64,000 nt of DNA from Streptomyces lincolnensis. Lineage in GTDB: Bacteria > Actinomycetota > Actinomycetes > Streptomycetales > Streptomycetaceae. The translations under genes were made by a program, and so were the position numbers. Positions 25,088-33,582 of this stretch are shown here, piece after piece. The stretch covers positions 124,001 through 188,000 of the forward strand of contig NZ_JAIHON010000011.1 of NCBI RefSeq assembly GCF_021173675.1, in the 5' to 3' direction. The notes under the pieces are model-generated. The model worked only from the letters and a program-made list of their open reading frames with translations, was not told the origin of the DNA and did no database searches. Position 1 is the stretch's first letter; every line of letters begins with the position of its first letter.

Positions 25088-26097
25088 GCCCTTCTCCGTT
25101 CGCGGTAGAGCACGACCACGAACGCCGGTACGCCGATGAGGGACGTCACCACACCCACCGGGACCTCCTGGGGGTCGAGAACGGTACGGGCGAGGGTGTC
25201 CACCCACACCAGGAAGACGGCCCCGGTCAGCGCGGTGACCGGCAGCAGACGGGCGTGCCCGGAGCCGGTGAGGGCGCGGGTGGCGTGCGGGAGGACCAGG
25301 CCGACGAAGCCGATCGCGCCGGTGCAGCTGACCAGGGCGGCGGTGAGGAGCGCGGTGGCGCAGAGCAGGGCCAGGCGGGTGCGGGCGACCCGGACCCCGA
25401 GTCCGGCGGCGGCCTCGTCGCCGAAGGCAAAGGCGTCCAGGGTGCGGGCGTACCCGAGACAGACGACGAGAACCACCGCCAGGACGGCGGTGCAGAGCAG
25501 CACCTGCGCCCAGTCGGCGCCGGTGAGCGAGCCGAGCAGCCAGAACAGCACGCCCCGGGTGGTCTCGGCGTCGGCCGAGGTCAGGACGATGAACGAGGTC
25601 AGCGCCGAGAACAACTGCATGGCCGCCACCCCGGACAGCACCACCCGGTCGGTGCTGCCCCCCAGGGTATGGCTGAGCAGCAGCACCAGGGCGAAGGAGA
25701 GCAGCGCCCCGAGGAAGGCGCCCGCCGACAGGGACACCGCTCCGCCGCCCACCCCGAGCACGACCACGGCGACCGCACCCGTGGACGCACCGGAGGAGAC
25801 CCCGAGCACGAAGGGATCAGCCAGCGGATTGCGCAGCAGCGACTGCATCACCGCCCCGCACACCGCGAGTCCGGCCCCGCACACGGCGGCGAGCAGCGTG
25901 CGCGGCATCCTCAGGTTCCACACGATGCCGTCCCGCAGCGGCGCCAACGTACCCTCACCGAGGCCCAGATGGGCCGCGACGGACGCCCAGACGTCCCCCG
26001 TGGAGATGTCGGCGGGCCCGATCGTCACGGCCACGGCGATCGACGCGAGCAGCGCGGCCAGTCCACTGCCCGTCAGCAGCAGGGTGCGCAGGCTCAC
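25084..26097 (-). CDS. ABC transporter permease (BtuC/FecCD type)
   Basis: The 337-residue membrane protein of the FecCD family has about 10 hydrophobic helices. It has the conserved MRPTLLAAVCGAGLA-like start of helix 2 (MPRTLLAAVCGAGLAVCGAV), NPLADPFVLGVSSGAS, and the cytoplasmic coupling region GFVGLVLPHATRALTG. GTG at 26097 overlaps the binding-protein stop (GTGA) and is preferred because the longer frame is a shadow. It works as a homodimer with the ATPase encoded downstream. It is in the riboswitch-controlled operon. Confidence 0.88.
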   Translation of the reverse strand: MSLRTLLLTGSGLAALLASIAVAVTIGPADISTGDVWASVAAHLGLGEGTLAPLRDGIVWNLRMPRTLLAAVCGAGLAVCGAVMQSLLRNPLADPFVLGVSSGASTGAVAVVVLGVGGGAVSLSAGAFLGALLSFALVLLLSHTLGGSTDRVVLSGVAAMQLFSALTSFIVLTSADAETTRGVLFWLLGSLTGADWAQVLLCTAVLAVVLVVCLGYARTLDAFAFGDEAAAGLGVRVARTRLALLCATALLTAALVSCTGAIGFVGLVLPHATRALTGSGHARLLPVTALTGAVFLVWVDTLARTVLDPQEVPVGVVTSLIGVPAFVVVLYRERRRA

Positions 26098-27125
26098 TTG
26101 GCGAGCCCGAAGTCCCGCAGACCGGCTGCGACCTTCTCGATCCCCTCGACCGTGCGGATGGACGGATTCATCGCCTGCCCGCTCAGCAGGACGTACCGCC
26201 TCTTCTTCACGGCGGTCAGATTGCGGGTGGCGGGGTTGGTCTCCAGGAAGCGGATCTTGGCCGCGGCGGTCTCCGCGGTCTGCTGCTTGCGGGTCAGGTC
26301 GCCGATCACGATGACGTCGGGGTCGCGGTCGGCGACGGTCTCCCAGTTGATCTGGGGCCATTCGTCGTGGGTGTCGGCGAAGGCGTTCTTCGCGCCGACC
26401 GCGCGGGTGATGGCACCCGGTGCGCCGCAGCAGCCGGCGAGGTAGGGCGACTGGGAGTTGGCGAACCAGTACATCAGGGAGACGCCGGAGGCATCCAGCC
26501 CGTCGGTGGCCTCGCGCACCCGCTCCTTCAGCTGTCCGACGAGCTTCTCGCCGCGTGCCTCGACGCCGAACGCGCGGGCCAGGTCGTGGATCTCGCCGTA
26601 CACGGCGTCGAGGGTGAGCGGCTTGCTGCGCGATCCGTCCCCGCCGCTGTCATTGTCCTTGCCGGCGGCGCAGTCGGACGGCGAGACGTACGTGGGCACG
26701 CCGAGCTTCTCGAACTGCCCGCGGGTGGCGACACCGCCCTTGCCGAGAGTGGAGACGAAGGAGGCGGTGACGAAGTCGGGTTCGGCGTCCAGGACCTTCT
26801 CGAACGAGGGGTTGTTGTCGGCGAGGCGTGGCACCGACGCGTTGGCCTTCTCCATGCCTTTCATCACCGGGTCGGTCCATGTGGCCGTACCGGCCATGCG
26901 GTCGGCGAGACCGAGCGAGAGCAGGATCTCCGTGCTGCCCTGATTGAGGGAGACGGCGCGCTTCGGCGCGGACTTCAGGGTGACCTTGTGGCCGCAGTTG
27001 TCGAGTGTCACCGGGTAGCCGGCATCGGAGGTCCTCTCCGCCGTCGCGTCGTCGCCGGAGGATCCGCAGGCGGTGAGCAGCAGGGCGGACACGAGGAGGA
27101 GGGCGGGGGTGCGGAGCACGGGCAT
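26094..27125 (-). CDS. ABC transporter substrate-binding lipoprotein (BtuF/FepB-like), riboswitch controlled
   Basis: A 343-residue binding protein with a short signal and lipobox LLTAC (lipid Cys C20), then the class III fold. It has YPVTLDNCGHKVTLKSAPKR, VSLNQGSTEILLSLGLADRM, DVIVIGD and a final GIEKVAAGLRDFG. ATG at 27125 follows AGAGG. The leader carries a cobalamin riboswitch, so the natural ligand is most probably a corrinoid or a precursor. The NCG-type opening also resembles binding proteins annotated as F420-0 or siderophore carriers, so those remain possible. Expression should drop when adenosylcobalamin is plentiful. Confidence 0.87.
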   Translation of the reverse strand: MPVLRTPALLLVSALLLTACGSSGDDATAERTSDAGYPVTLDNCGHKVTLKSAPKRAVSLNQGSTEILLSLGLADRMAGTATWTDPVMKGMEKANASVPRLADNNPSFEKVLDAEPDFVTASFVSTLGKGGVATRGQFEKLGVPTYVSPSDCAAGKDNDSGGDGSRSKPLTLDAVYGEIHDLARAFGVEARGEKLVGQLKERVREATDGLDASGVSLMYWFANSQSPYLAGCCGAPGAITRAVGAKNAFADTHDEWPQINWETVADRDPDVIVIGDLTRKQQTAETAAAKIRFLETNPATRNLTAVKKRRYVLLSGQAMNPSIRTVEGIEKVAAGLRDFGLAK

Positions 27126-27189
27126 GCATGCCTCTGGGGTCGGGGCTCGTACGCGGAGCCTGGCCTACGGACGTCCTCCGCGCGGGTGC

Positions 27190-27345
27190 ACGGAGGTGCC
27201 AGCAGGTCTTCGGACTCGGGTTCGTCCGGACGGGGCGCCTTCCCGGTCTCCCAGTGGCTGCGTGCCCCGCCCGTCCCCCTCACCGCTGCGCGTCAGTTCC
27301 GGATTCGCACCGGATTCCCTGGCCTCGGGTGTGGCTCGACTGGCC
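27190..27345 (-). promoter_or_regulatory. Cobalamin riboswitch
   Basis: Read on the minus strand, the leader shows the conserved blocks in order. AGGGAATCCGGTGCGAATCC then GGAACTGACGCGCAGCGGTGA forms the core, followed by GCCACTGGG, GGGAAGGC, and GACGAACCCGAGTCCGAAGA then CCTGCTGGCACC at the 3' end. Spacing and order match the B12-box class. It ends about 65 bases before the ATG of the BtuF-like gene, leaving room for a regulatory hairpin masking the RBS. Confidence is high from sequence alone. Confidence 0.9.
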
Positions 27346-28154
27346 CGCTGAGGCTATCAAGCCCGTCGTACGGTCGGACTGTGCGATCGGTCATGGGGTG
27401 CGGCGCGAAGGGGCCGGCGTTCTGGTCGATCCGCGGCGGCCGGCCGAGCGGTGGTGCGACCCGCTGGACATCGCGGGCTCTGGTGACTCGGTACGCCGAG
27501 CCCTTCTCTCCTCCCGTCACCGGCGCGATCGGTCTGCCCAGCTCATGTACGACACGCCCCTGCGTGACAGGCGGGCAGAGGCTGCCTTCCTCCTGCACAC
27601 CGACCCGTCGGCTTCGCGCTCCGACGGCGTCTCCGGCAGACGGTCTTCGAGAGTCCTGGCGGAGGTGGCGTCGCCTGCCGGGATCCCGGCCCCGTTGGGA
27701 CGAGCTCGTCAGAGCGACTGTGGATCGTCGAGGGCCAGGCCGGTGTCGGCTGACCGCCATCAACTGGCCGATGACGCTGGAGTCGTTGTCGGCGGTCACG
27801 GCTGTCTCAGGGGTGTGCCACCGCTCAAGTGCCAGGTCGACCAGCACCCGCAGCGCGGTCCCGCCCCGCTGTCTCCGTTCACCCAGGTCAGACCAGCCTG
27901 GGCCGCTCTGCACCGCGCCGCCCATCACCCATCACCCGTCACCCGACGGCACGACATTCGGTGTCCATATCCACGCCCGTCACGGCACTTCCCGTCAGCC
28001 GAACGATCCCTTCGCGTCACTGTTCGATCGCCACAGATCAGTACCAGAGAGTTCCCGCTGACGTGACGGCCGCGGGCATACGGTCCGGGCACCGCAGCGG
28101 GTCGCCGGAAGGAGCCCGCGCGGTCAACGGCACACGAAGCGAATGGGAGGCGCT
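27346..28154. other. About 800-bp region without a supported gene
   Basis: It should hold the promoter of the riboswitch operon (right of 27345, minus strand) and of the roadblock gene (left of 28155, plus strand). The overlapping long open frames on both strands look non-coding (Arg/Pro/Ser-rich, no RBS). One minus-strand stretch, LRVLVDLALERWHTPETAVT (about 27780-27850), looks somewhat protein-like and may be a relic. Confidence 0.4.
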
Positions 28155-28529
28155 GTGGCGAGTGTGGAAGTGTCGCTGAAGGAGATGATGGCCGGGGTCG
28201 AGGGGTCATTGGGAGCCGCCGTCGTGGACTACACCAGCGGAATGGCGCTGGGCACGCTCGGCGGGGGCAAGGACCTGGACCTGAATGTCGCCGCGGCCGG
28301 GAACACGGACGTCATCCGGGCCAAGGGCCGCACCATGGAACAGCTCGGGCTCAAGGGCCAGATCGAGGACGTCCTCATCACCCTCGACCGTCAGTACCAC
28401 CTGATCCGCCTGGTACAGGGGCGCAACGGCAACGGGCTGTTCCTCTACCTCGTCCTCGACAAGGCGCGAGCGAACCTCGCGATGGCCCGCCACCAACTCA
28501 AGCGTGTGGAGGAGGTCATCGAGGTCTAG
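28155..28529 (+). CDS. Roadblock/LC7 domain protein
   Basis: The 124-residue protein has a roadblock fold: VEVSLKEMMAGVEGSLGAAVVDYTSGMALGTLG at the N-terminus, DVIRAKGRTMEQLGLKGQIEDVLITL in the middle, and LFLYLVLDKARANLAMARHQLKRVEEVI at the end. GTG at 28155 is preferred over ATG at 28143 because the GGGAGG of that ATG region is the ideal RBS for the GTG. In Streptomyces such proteins often sit in conservon operons beside a histidine-kinase-like protein and a GTPase; neither is present here. A regulator of a small GTPase elsewhere is possible. Confidence 0.82.
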   Translation: MASVEVSLKEMMAGVEGSLGAAVVDYTSGMALGTLGGGKDLDLNVAAAGNTDVIRAKGRTMEQLGLKGQIEDVLITLDRQYHLIRLVQGRNGNGLFLYLVLDKARANLAMARHQLKRVEEVIEV

Positions 28530-28588
28530 CGCGTCCGAGCGGCTCGGGGCCACGCACGCCCAGCATGTGAAGACTTCTTCAAGTCACC

Positions 28589-28603
28589 ACATCAGCATGA
28601 TGT
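28589..28603. promoter_or_regulatory. Perfect palindrome upstream of the ArsR gene
   Basis: ACATCA-GCA-TGATGT is a perfect 6-3-6 inverted repeat 132 bp before the ArsR start. A neighbouring TGAAG-ACTT-CTTCA repeat lies around 28568-28581. Both sit in a locally AT-richer patch. Sites of this type are typical for ArsR/SmtB dimers, so autoregulation is plausible. Confidence 0.45.
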
Positions 28604-28734
28604 CAATGTGCGTTCCCGCCGGCCCCACGACGTGAAGGATCGACACCCGAAGACGGTGCGTGATGCGGCGGCGCCCCGGTGCCTCCGCATCACCGCGTCA
28701 GCGTTCCCCCTCAGCCGACCAGGAGCGAGCACCC

Positions 28735-29091
28735 ATGCAGGCCCCCCTCTACCAGGTCAAGGCGGAGTTCTTCCGCATGCTCGGTCACCCCGTACGCATC
28801 AGGGTGCTGGAACTCCTCCAGCACGGGCCGGTGTCCGTACGGGATCTGCTCGCCGACATCGACGTCGAGCCCTCCAACCTCTCGCAGCAGCTCGCCGTCC
28901 TCCGGCGCTCCGGCATCGTCGTCTCCATGCGAGAGGGCTCCACCGTCCGCTACGCACTGGCCGGGGGCGATGTCGCCGAACTCCTGCGCGCCGCCCGCCG
29001 GATCCTCACCGAGCTCCTCGCCGGCCAGCACCAGATCCTCACCGAACTCCAGCAGGCCGACGCCCCGACCACCACCCTGCACAGCGGCTGA
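28735..29091 (+). CDS. ArsR/SmtB-family transcriptional regulator
   Basis: A 118-residue winged-helix protein: LYQVKAEFFRMLGHPVRIRVLELLQHG, then recognition region EPSNLSQQLAVLRRSGIVVSMREG and the wing TVRYAL. There is no Cys, so classical As/Cd/Zn thiolate sensing through ELCVCDL is absent; the equivalent position reads VSVRDLL. It may sense a non-metal signal. ATG at 28735 follows AGGAGCGAG. In other streptomycetes close relatives precede a SulP transporter gene, but none follows here, so the target is unclear. Confidence 0.88.
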   Translation: MQAPLYQVKAEFFRMLGHPVRIRVLELLQHGPVSVRDLLADIDVEPSNLSQQLAVLRRSGIVVSMREGSTVRYALAGGDVAELLRAARRILTELLAGQHQILTELQQADAPTTTLHSG

Positions 29092-29400
29092 CCCTGTGAG
29101 CGGGGCCTCGTGCGGCCGTTGTCAGGGCCGCACGTCAGCACCACGAACAGTTCCTCGGCCTGGGGCAGCAGGGCCCCGGTACAGCACACCCGCGTCACGG
29201 TCCGCCGTTTCCACTTCGGAGCCGTCCGATATGTCACGCGGCGGGCCGCGATCGGCTACACCACTCGGCGGGAGGCCATCCTCACATCTCCTGCTCCAGA
29301 TGCCGTAGCGGCCAAGCCGCTTCGAACGGACGCCCGTCAAGTCGGGTGCTGGGTGGCTTCGGTAGCCTGCTGCCAGCTGTGTGTCGGGGGAGTTGGCGTG

Positions 29401-29814
29401 GTGAACATTCTTTCCGTTGCCATCGGGGCTGGTTTCGGCCTCGTTGGGGCCGTGTTCGGGGCTTGGTTCACCGCGCGTCGGCAGGACCGCATGTGGCTGC
29501 GCGAACAGAAGCTGAAAGCCGGGGTCGGCTTCAACACCGCCGTGGTCCAGCTCATCGACCACCTCCGGGAAACACGGCTGGGTGACGACGGTGCCGGGGC
29601 CAACGAACTGGTGAGCCGGATGCAGGAAGCCCGGTCGGCCCTCTACCTGCTGTGCGCCGACGACACCGTGGATCTCGCCGGCGCTCTCGCGCGGCGGGTC
29701 TGGAGCTCCCGGCCCAGCGAGGGCCGGGACGATCGCAGGGCCGAGCACAGGGAAACGGAGGATCTGCTCCGCCGTTTCACCCACCAGCTCCGGCAAGAGA
29801 TCGGCAGGACGTAG
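29401..29814 (+). CDS. Hypothetical protein with one N-terminal membrane segment
   Basis: The 137-residue protein starts VNILSVAIGAGFGLVGAVFG, one hydrophobic helix, followed by basic ARRQDR and a charged helical cytoplasmic part with LREQKLKAGVGFNTAVVQLIDHL and RRFTHQLRQEIGR. GTG at 29401 is chosen because GGGGGAG lies 8 bases upstream; the frame remains open further left without a better start. Its stop overlaps the start of the acetyltransferase gene (TAGTG). I do not recognise a family. The shape resembles small Streptomyces membrane-anchored proteins of unknown role. Confidence 0.65.
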   Translation: MNILSVAIGAGFGLVGAVFGAWFTARRQDRMWLREQKLKAGVGFNTAVVQLIDHLRETRLGDDGAGANELVSRMQEARSALYLLCADDTVDLAGALARRVWSSRPSEGRDDRRAEHRETEDLLRRFTHQLRQEIGRT

Positions 29815-30350
29815 TGCGTCAGCACTCGATTTCCCTGGACAAGGTCGCGTTGGACGACTGGCAGGCCATTCACTCGTGGGCCTGTCTCCCGGAGGCTTGT
29901 CGTTTCCAGCCTTGGGGACCGAACACCGAGGACCAGACACGCGTTTTCGTGAAGGCCGCGGTCGAGGCCTGGTCGAGCACACCCCAGCAGAGGTTTGCCC
30001 ATGTAGTGCGCATCGGGGGCGATGTTGTCGGTATGGGTGAGCTGCATGTCCGCAGTCACACGCAACGCCAGGGCGAGATTTCCTACATTGTGCATCCTCG
30101 GGCGTGGGGACAAGGAATTGGCACAGAAGTCGGACGGCAGCTTCTCTCCCGCGGCTTCGGCCAGTTGGGGCTTCATCGAATCTTCGCCACCTGTGACCCT
30201 CGGAATCTCGGATCCGCCCGAGTGCTGGCCAAGCTCGGTATGACATACGAGGGGCGCCTTCGACACACGGCATGGATACGGGACGGCTGGCGGGACTCCC
30301 TGGCGTTCAGCATTCTCGAAGAGGAATGGCGTGCCGAGGACGCGGAGTGA
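29814..30350 (+). CDS. GNAT-family N-acetyltransferase (RimJ/RimL type)
   Basis: A 178-residue acetyltransferase. The acetyl-CoA loop is RAWGQGIGTEVGRQLLSRGF (residues about 98-117), with the preceding strand GEISYIVHP and the later NLGSARVLAKLGMTYEGRLR, typical of the RimJ/RimL branch. The final RDGWRDSLAFSILEEEW is also characteristic. GTG at 29814 overlaps the stop of the upstream hypothetical gene, suggesting coupling. These enzymes acetylate ribosomal protein N-termini, small amines or antibiotics; the substrate is not predictable. Confidence 0.85.
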   Translation: MRQHSISLDKVALDDWQAIHSWACLPEACRFQPWGPNTEDQTRVFVKAAVEAWSSTPQQRFAHVVRIGGDVVGMGELHVRSHTQRQGEISYIVHPRAWGQGIGTEVGRQLLSRGFGQLGLHRIFATCDPRNLGSARVLAKLGMTYEGRLRHTAWIRDGWRDSLAFSILEEEWRAEDAE

Positions 30351-30464
30351 TGCCGGCGTAGAGACGGTCGGTTCACGAAGTGGAGCCGCGCTCGCGCCGC
30401 CGCTCACCGGGAAACAGTGACAGGGCGTTGTCGCGGACAGCTGCGAACGTCGGCAGCATGACCA

Positions 30465-33329
30465 TCACGGAAGTGGCTCCTCGTCGGGGGTGAGGGGCAG
30501 CGTGAACCAGACGGTTTTGCCCTGTGGGTGCCGGTGTGTGCCCCACTGTTTGGCGAGGGTGCCGATCAGGGCGAGACCGCGGCCGGACTCGTCCAGGGTG
30601 TCGGCCTCCCGGGGCCGGGGCGGGGTGGAACTGCTGTCGGTCACCTCCACGTTGAGCTCGGTCGCCGATCTGTTCACGCTGACGGTGAGGGGGCCGTGGG
30701 CGTGGGTGAGCGCGTTGGTCAGCAGCTCGGAGGCGAGTAGGTGTGCGGTGTCGATCAGGTCGGGGGGCAGTCGCCAGGAGGTGAGGGTGTCGGTGAGGAA
30801 GCGTCGCCCGAGGGGGACCGCGCGCGGATGCGGCAGGAGTCGGGTGCGTGCGTGGTCCGCGGGCGGCAGATGGACGAGGAGCAGGGTGACGTCGTCGCCG
30901 TGGCCGTCGTCGGCGGGCAGGAGCGTGGTCATGAGGTGGTCGGCGGCCGGTTCCAGTGCGGTCGGGGAGGTGCCGTAGGTGTGCAGGGCGCCGTCGAGGG
31001 TGTCGGCCAGTCGGCAGATCTGTTCCTCGATGTCGGCATGGGGCCGCTCGATGAGCCCGTCGGTGTACAGGGCCAGAGTTGCACCGGCGCGCAGGGGCAG
31101 GCTGGTCTGGTGGTGGGGGAAGCCGCCGATGCCCAGCGGGACACCGACCGGCAGGTCGAGCGGGTGTGCCGGTCGGTCCGGCGCGGCGAGCAGCAGCGGC
31201 GGGTGTCCGGCCGAACAGGCGGTCAGCTCCGCCGATTCCTGGTCGATGATCAGGTAGCAGCAGGTGACCATCTGGTCGGGCAGGTCGCACACGAAGGCGT
31301 CCAGCGCGCCGATGAGCCGGTCCGGGGGAAGCCCGGCCTGAGCCAGAGCGTGGGCGGCGGCACGCAGTTGGCCCATGACGGCGGCGGCCTCCAGGCCCCG
31401 GCCCATGACGTCACCGATGACAATGCCGGTCCGGCCGGCACCGAGGGGGATGAAGTCGAACCAGTCGCCGCCCACCCCCGCGTCCTGCACGGAGGCCAGA
31501 TAGCGACGGGCGCTGGGCAGCTCCTCAAGGACGGGCGGGCTGCCCATGAGGCTGCGCTGGAGGGTGTAGGCGATGTGGTGCTGCTCCTCGTAGCGGGCGG
31601 CACGTTCCGCTTCGGCTTGTCTGCGCTCGCTGATGTCACGGACCGCGATGGAGACGAGCAACCCTTCTTCCGTCTCCAGTGGGCCGACGCTCACTTCGAT
31701 GGGAAACTCGCGTCCTTCGCTGTCGTGGGCGATCAGATCGGCGTCCGCGTTCATCGCCCGGGCCTGTGGCCGGGCCAGACAGGCGCGCAGCAGGGCGTTG
31801 TGGCGGCGGCGCGCACGGACGGGGGCCAGGTCGTGCACGGGGGAGCCGACCAGGTGGCTGCGCGGATACCCGAAGAGGGCCTCGGCCTGGGCGTTGGCCA
31901 TCACGATGATGCCCTCCCCGTCGGTGATGAGGGTGGCGTCCGGGGCGCACTCCAGCAGAGCGCGGAAGCGGTGTCGGGCCCGCTCGCCGTCCTGCTGGGC
32001 GAGGATGCGTTCCGTGTCGTCGGTGGCGATGCCGCACACCGCGTACGGTGCGCCGCGCTCGTCGGTGAGCGGGAAGAGTGTGGTGAGGAAGTGATGGGCG
32101 CCGTCCGCCAGTTGGAAGGTGTGCTGGCGTTGCAGGCTGCGGCCGGTGGACTGCGCCTCGATCTCGGCCGCGCGCAGCGGCTCCGCGTCCCGCGGGGGAA
32201 GCACGTCCTCGATGCGGTGTCCGAGGATGCCTGTACGCGCGGTACCGGTCAGCCGCTCGAAGCCGACGTTGACGGCCAGGTACCGGCCGTCGCTGCCTTT
32301 GATGAAGATGGCCGCCGGGGTGTGGTCCATGAACCGTTGCAGCCAGGCGTACTCGCGGATGTGGCGCCGGATGCGGTCGTGCGCGAGCTCGGCGCGGCGT
32401 GCCACGGCCAGTGCCGTGAGGCTCACGACGGTGAGGATCACCGCGTGGGCGCAGGCCACCAGGGCCGAGCCCATCCGGGTCTCGTACCAGCCGGCGTCCC
32501 GCCCCTTCAGGCGCAACCAGCCCACCACCGGTGGCACCACCAACCCCGCGACGGCCATCCAGCGGCCCACCAGCCCCGTCGGGCCGGGGTTCAGCAGCAG
32601 CGCGGCCGGTCCGGAGTCCGGGCGCGACAGGAACGTCGCCGCTCCCAGCAGTACCAGGGCCAGGGCGGTGTGCAGGGCCATCCGCGTGTAGTCGTCGATC
32701 TGGCCGAGCTGCGGCACCCGGTAGGCGAATCCGTACACCCGCAGCAGTCCGAGCATCAGCACGATCAGCGCGCACACCTGCCCCAGACGGACGGCCCAGG
32801 CGGATCTGCGGCCCAGGGTGAACTGCGCGGTGCCGGCCAGCACCAGGGCCAGCGCGGTGTTCGGCGACATCCGTCCCGGCGGCGCACCGGGTTGGGCCGT
32901 GTCGTCGTGGAACACGAGCTGATCGATCCCGGAACCCGCGTCCACGGCGAACTCGGCCAGGGTCAGCGCGCCGATACCGATCGCCACCGAGGCACCGAAC
33001 GGACTCAGCCGGGCCGGACCCGGTGCGCCCCGATCACGCAGGATCAGCAACAGGGGCACGGACAGCGCCAGCAGCGCGAGCGCCGAGTTCGGCTTCATCG
33101 ACGTCTGCCCCGCCACGACACTCTTCAGCGCGTCGACGTCGAAGACCCATCCGGCCAGACCGGTGCCGGCGAGCAGCGCACAGGAGGCGGCCATGACGCG
33201 GGCGAACCGCTGAGCGCCTCTCCCGGCCACCTCGTCCGGTTCCGCCCCCTGTTCGCCCGCCGGTGGTCGCTTCGGCAGCCCCCGTCGGGGCCCCGCCCTG
33301 TCGCCTTGCTGATGTGACGCGTCCAGCAC
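30465..33329 (-). CDS. Membrane PAS-PAS-SpoIIE phosphatase with C-terminal HATPase domain
   Basis: The 954-residue protein combines four parts. Residues about 45-310 hold several hydrophobic helices (MASE-like sensor). Two PAS domains follow (about 325-440, with HTPAAIFIKGSDGRYLAVN, and 450-570, with ECAPDATLITDGEGIIVMAN). A SpoIIE/PP2C phosphatase spans about 600-800 (GVGGDWFDFIPL, GDVMGRGLEAA, GDDVTLLLV). An RsbW-like HATPase ends it (820-945; SELLTNALTHAHGP, DESGRGLALIGTLA). Such proteins control anti-anti-sigma phosphorylation in partner-switching and stress response. GTG at 33329 lacks a strong RBS, so the true start could be slightly inside. No sigma factor or anti-anti-sigma gene is adjacent. 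Confidence 0.88.
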   Translation of the reverse strand: MLDASHQQGDRAGPRRGLPKRPPAGEQGAEPDEVAGRGAQRFARVMAASCALLAGTGLAGWVFDVDALKSVVAGQTSMKPNSALALLALSVPLLLILRDRGAPGPARLSPFGASVAIGIGALTLAEFAVDAGSGIDQLVFHDDTAQPGAPPGRMSPNTALALVLAGTAQFTLGRRSAWAVRLGQVCALIVLMLGLLRVYGFAYRVPQLGQIDDYTRMALHTALALVLLGAATFLSRPDSGPAALLLNPGPTGLVGRWMAVAGLVVPPVVGWLRLKGRDAGWYETRMGSALVACAHAVILTVVSLTALAVARRAELAHDRIRRHIREYAWLQRFMDHTPAAIFIKGSDGRYLAVNVGFERLTGTARTGILGHRIEDVLPPRDAEPLRAAEIEAQSTGRSLQRQHTFQLADGAHHFLTTLFPLTDERGAPYAVCGIATDDTERILAQQDGERARHRFRALLECAPDATLITDGEGIIVMANAQAEALFGYPRSHLVGSPVHDLAPVRARRRHNALLRACLARPQARAMNADADLIAHDSEGREFPIEVSVGPLETEEGLLVSIAVRDISERRQAEAERAARYEEQHHIAYTLQRSLMGSPPVLEELPSARRYLASVQDAGVGGDWFDFIPLGAGRTGIVIGDVMGRGLEAAAVMGQLRAAAHALAQAGLPPDRLIGALDAFVCDLPDQMVTCCYLIIDQESAELTACSAGHPPLLLAAPDRPAHPLDLPVGVPLGIGGFPHHQTSLPLRAGATLALYTDGLIERPHADIEEQICRLADTLDGALHTYGTSPTALEPAADHLMTTLLPADDGHGDDVTLLLVHLPPADHARTRLLPHPRAVPLGRRFLTDTLTSWRLPPDLIDTAHLLASELLTNALTHAHGPLTVSVNRSATELNVEVTDSSSTPPRPREADTLDESGRGLALIGTLAKQWGTHRHPQGKTVWFTLPLTPDEEPLP

Positions 33330-33582
33330 CGCCCGCTACACCCGCCCATCGCCTTCCCGCATACTCGCCTCGCCCCGCCTCGCAGGCTCTGGCACACAGA
33401 TACGCCAGGCCAACGTAGCCGGTGGTGAGGAGGGCGGGTCGCGCACTCTCCCAACTGGTCGAATACCGACGGCGAGTTACCAAAAGAGGACAAGGGTGGA
33501 GCGCAGGGAGAGGGCTGGACGCTCACATCCGCACCACGGCACCACTCGCCCGGGAGCGACGCCGTGAGCCACCCCGAGCCGC

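Noticed and set aside
27128..28066. 312-residue plus-strand frame across the riboswitch region
   Set aside because: Overlaps the cobalamin riboswitch and reads as Arg/Ser/Pro-rich noise without start signals.
30373..30464. Short minus-strand frame MLPTFAAVRDNALSLF...
   Set aside because: 28 residues with no RBS or family match, right after the stop of the SpoIIE gene; could be a relic but cannot be supported.
30741..33317. 858-residue open frame on the plus strand
   Set aside because: It is antisense to the PAS-SpoIIE gene, whose motifs are clear; the plus-strand translation is Gly/Val/Gln-rich with no recognisable domain.
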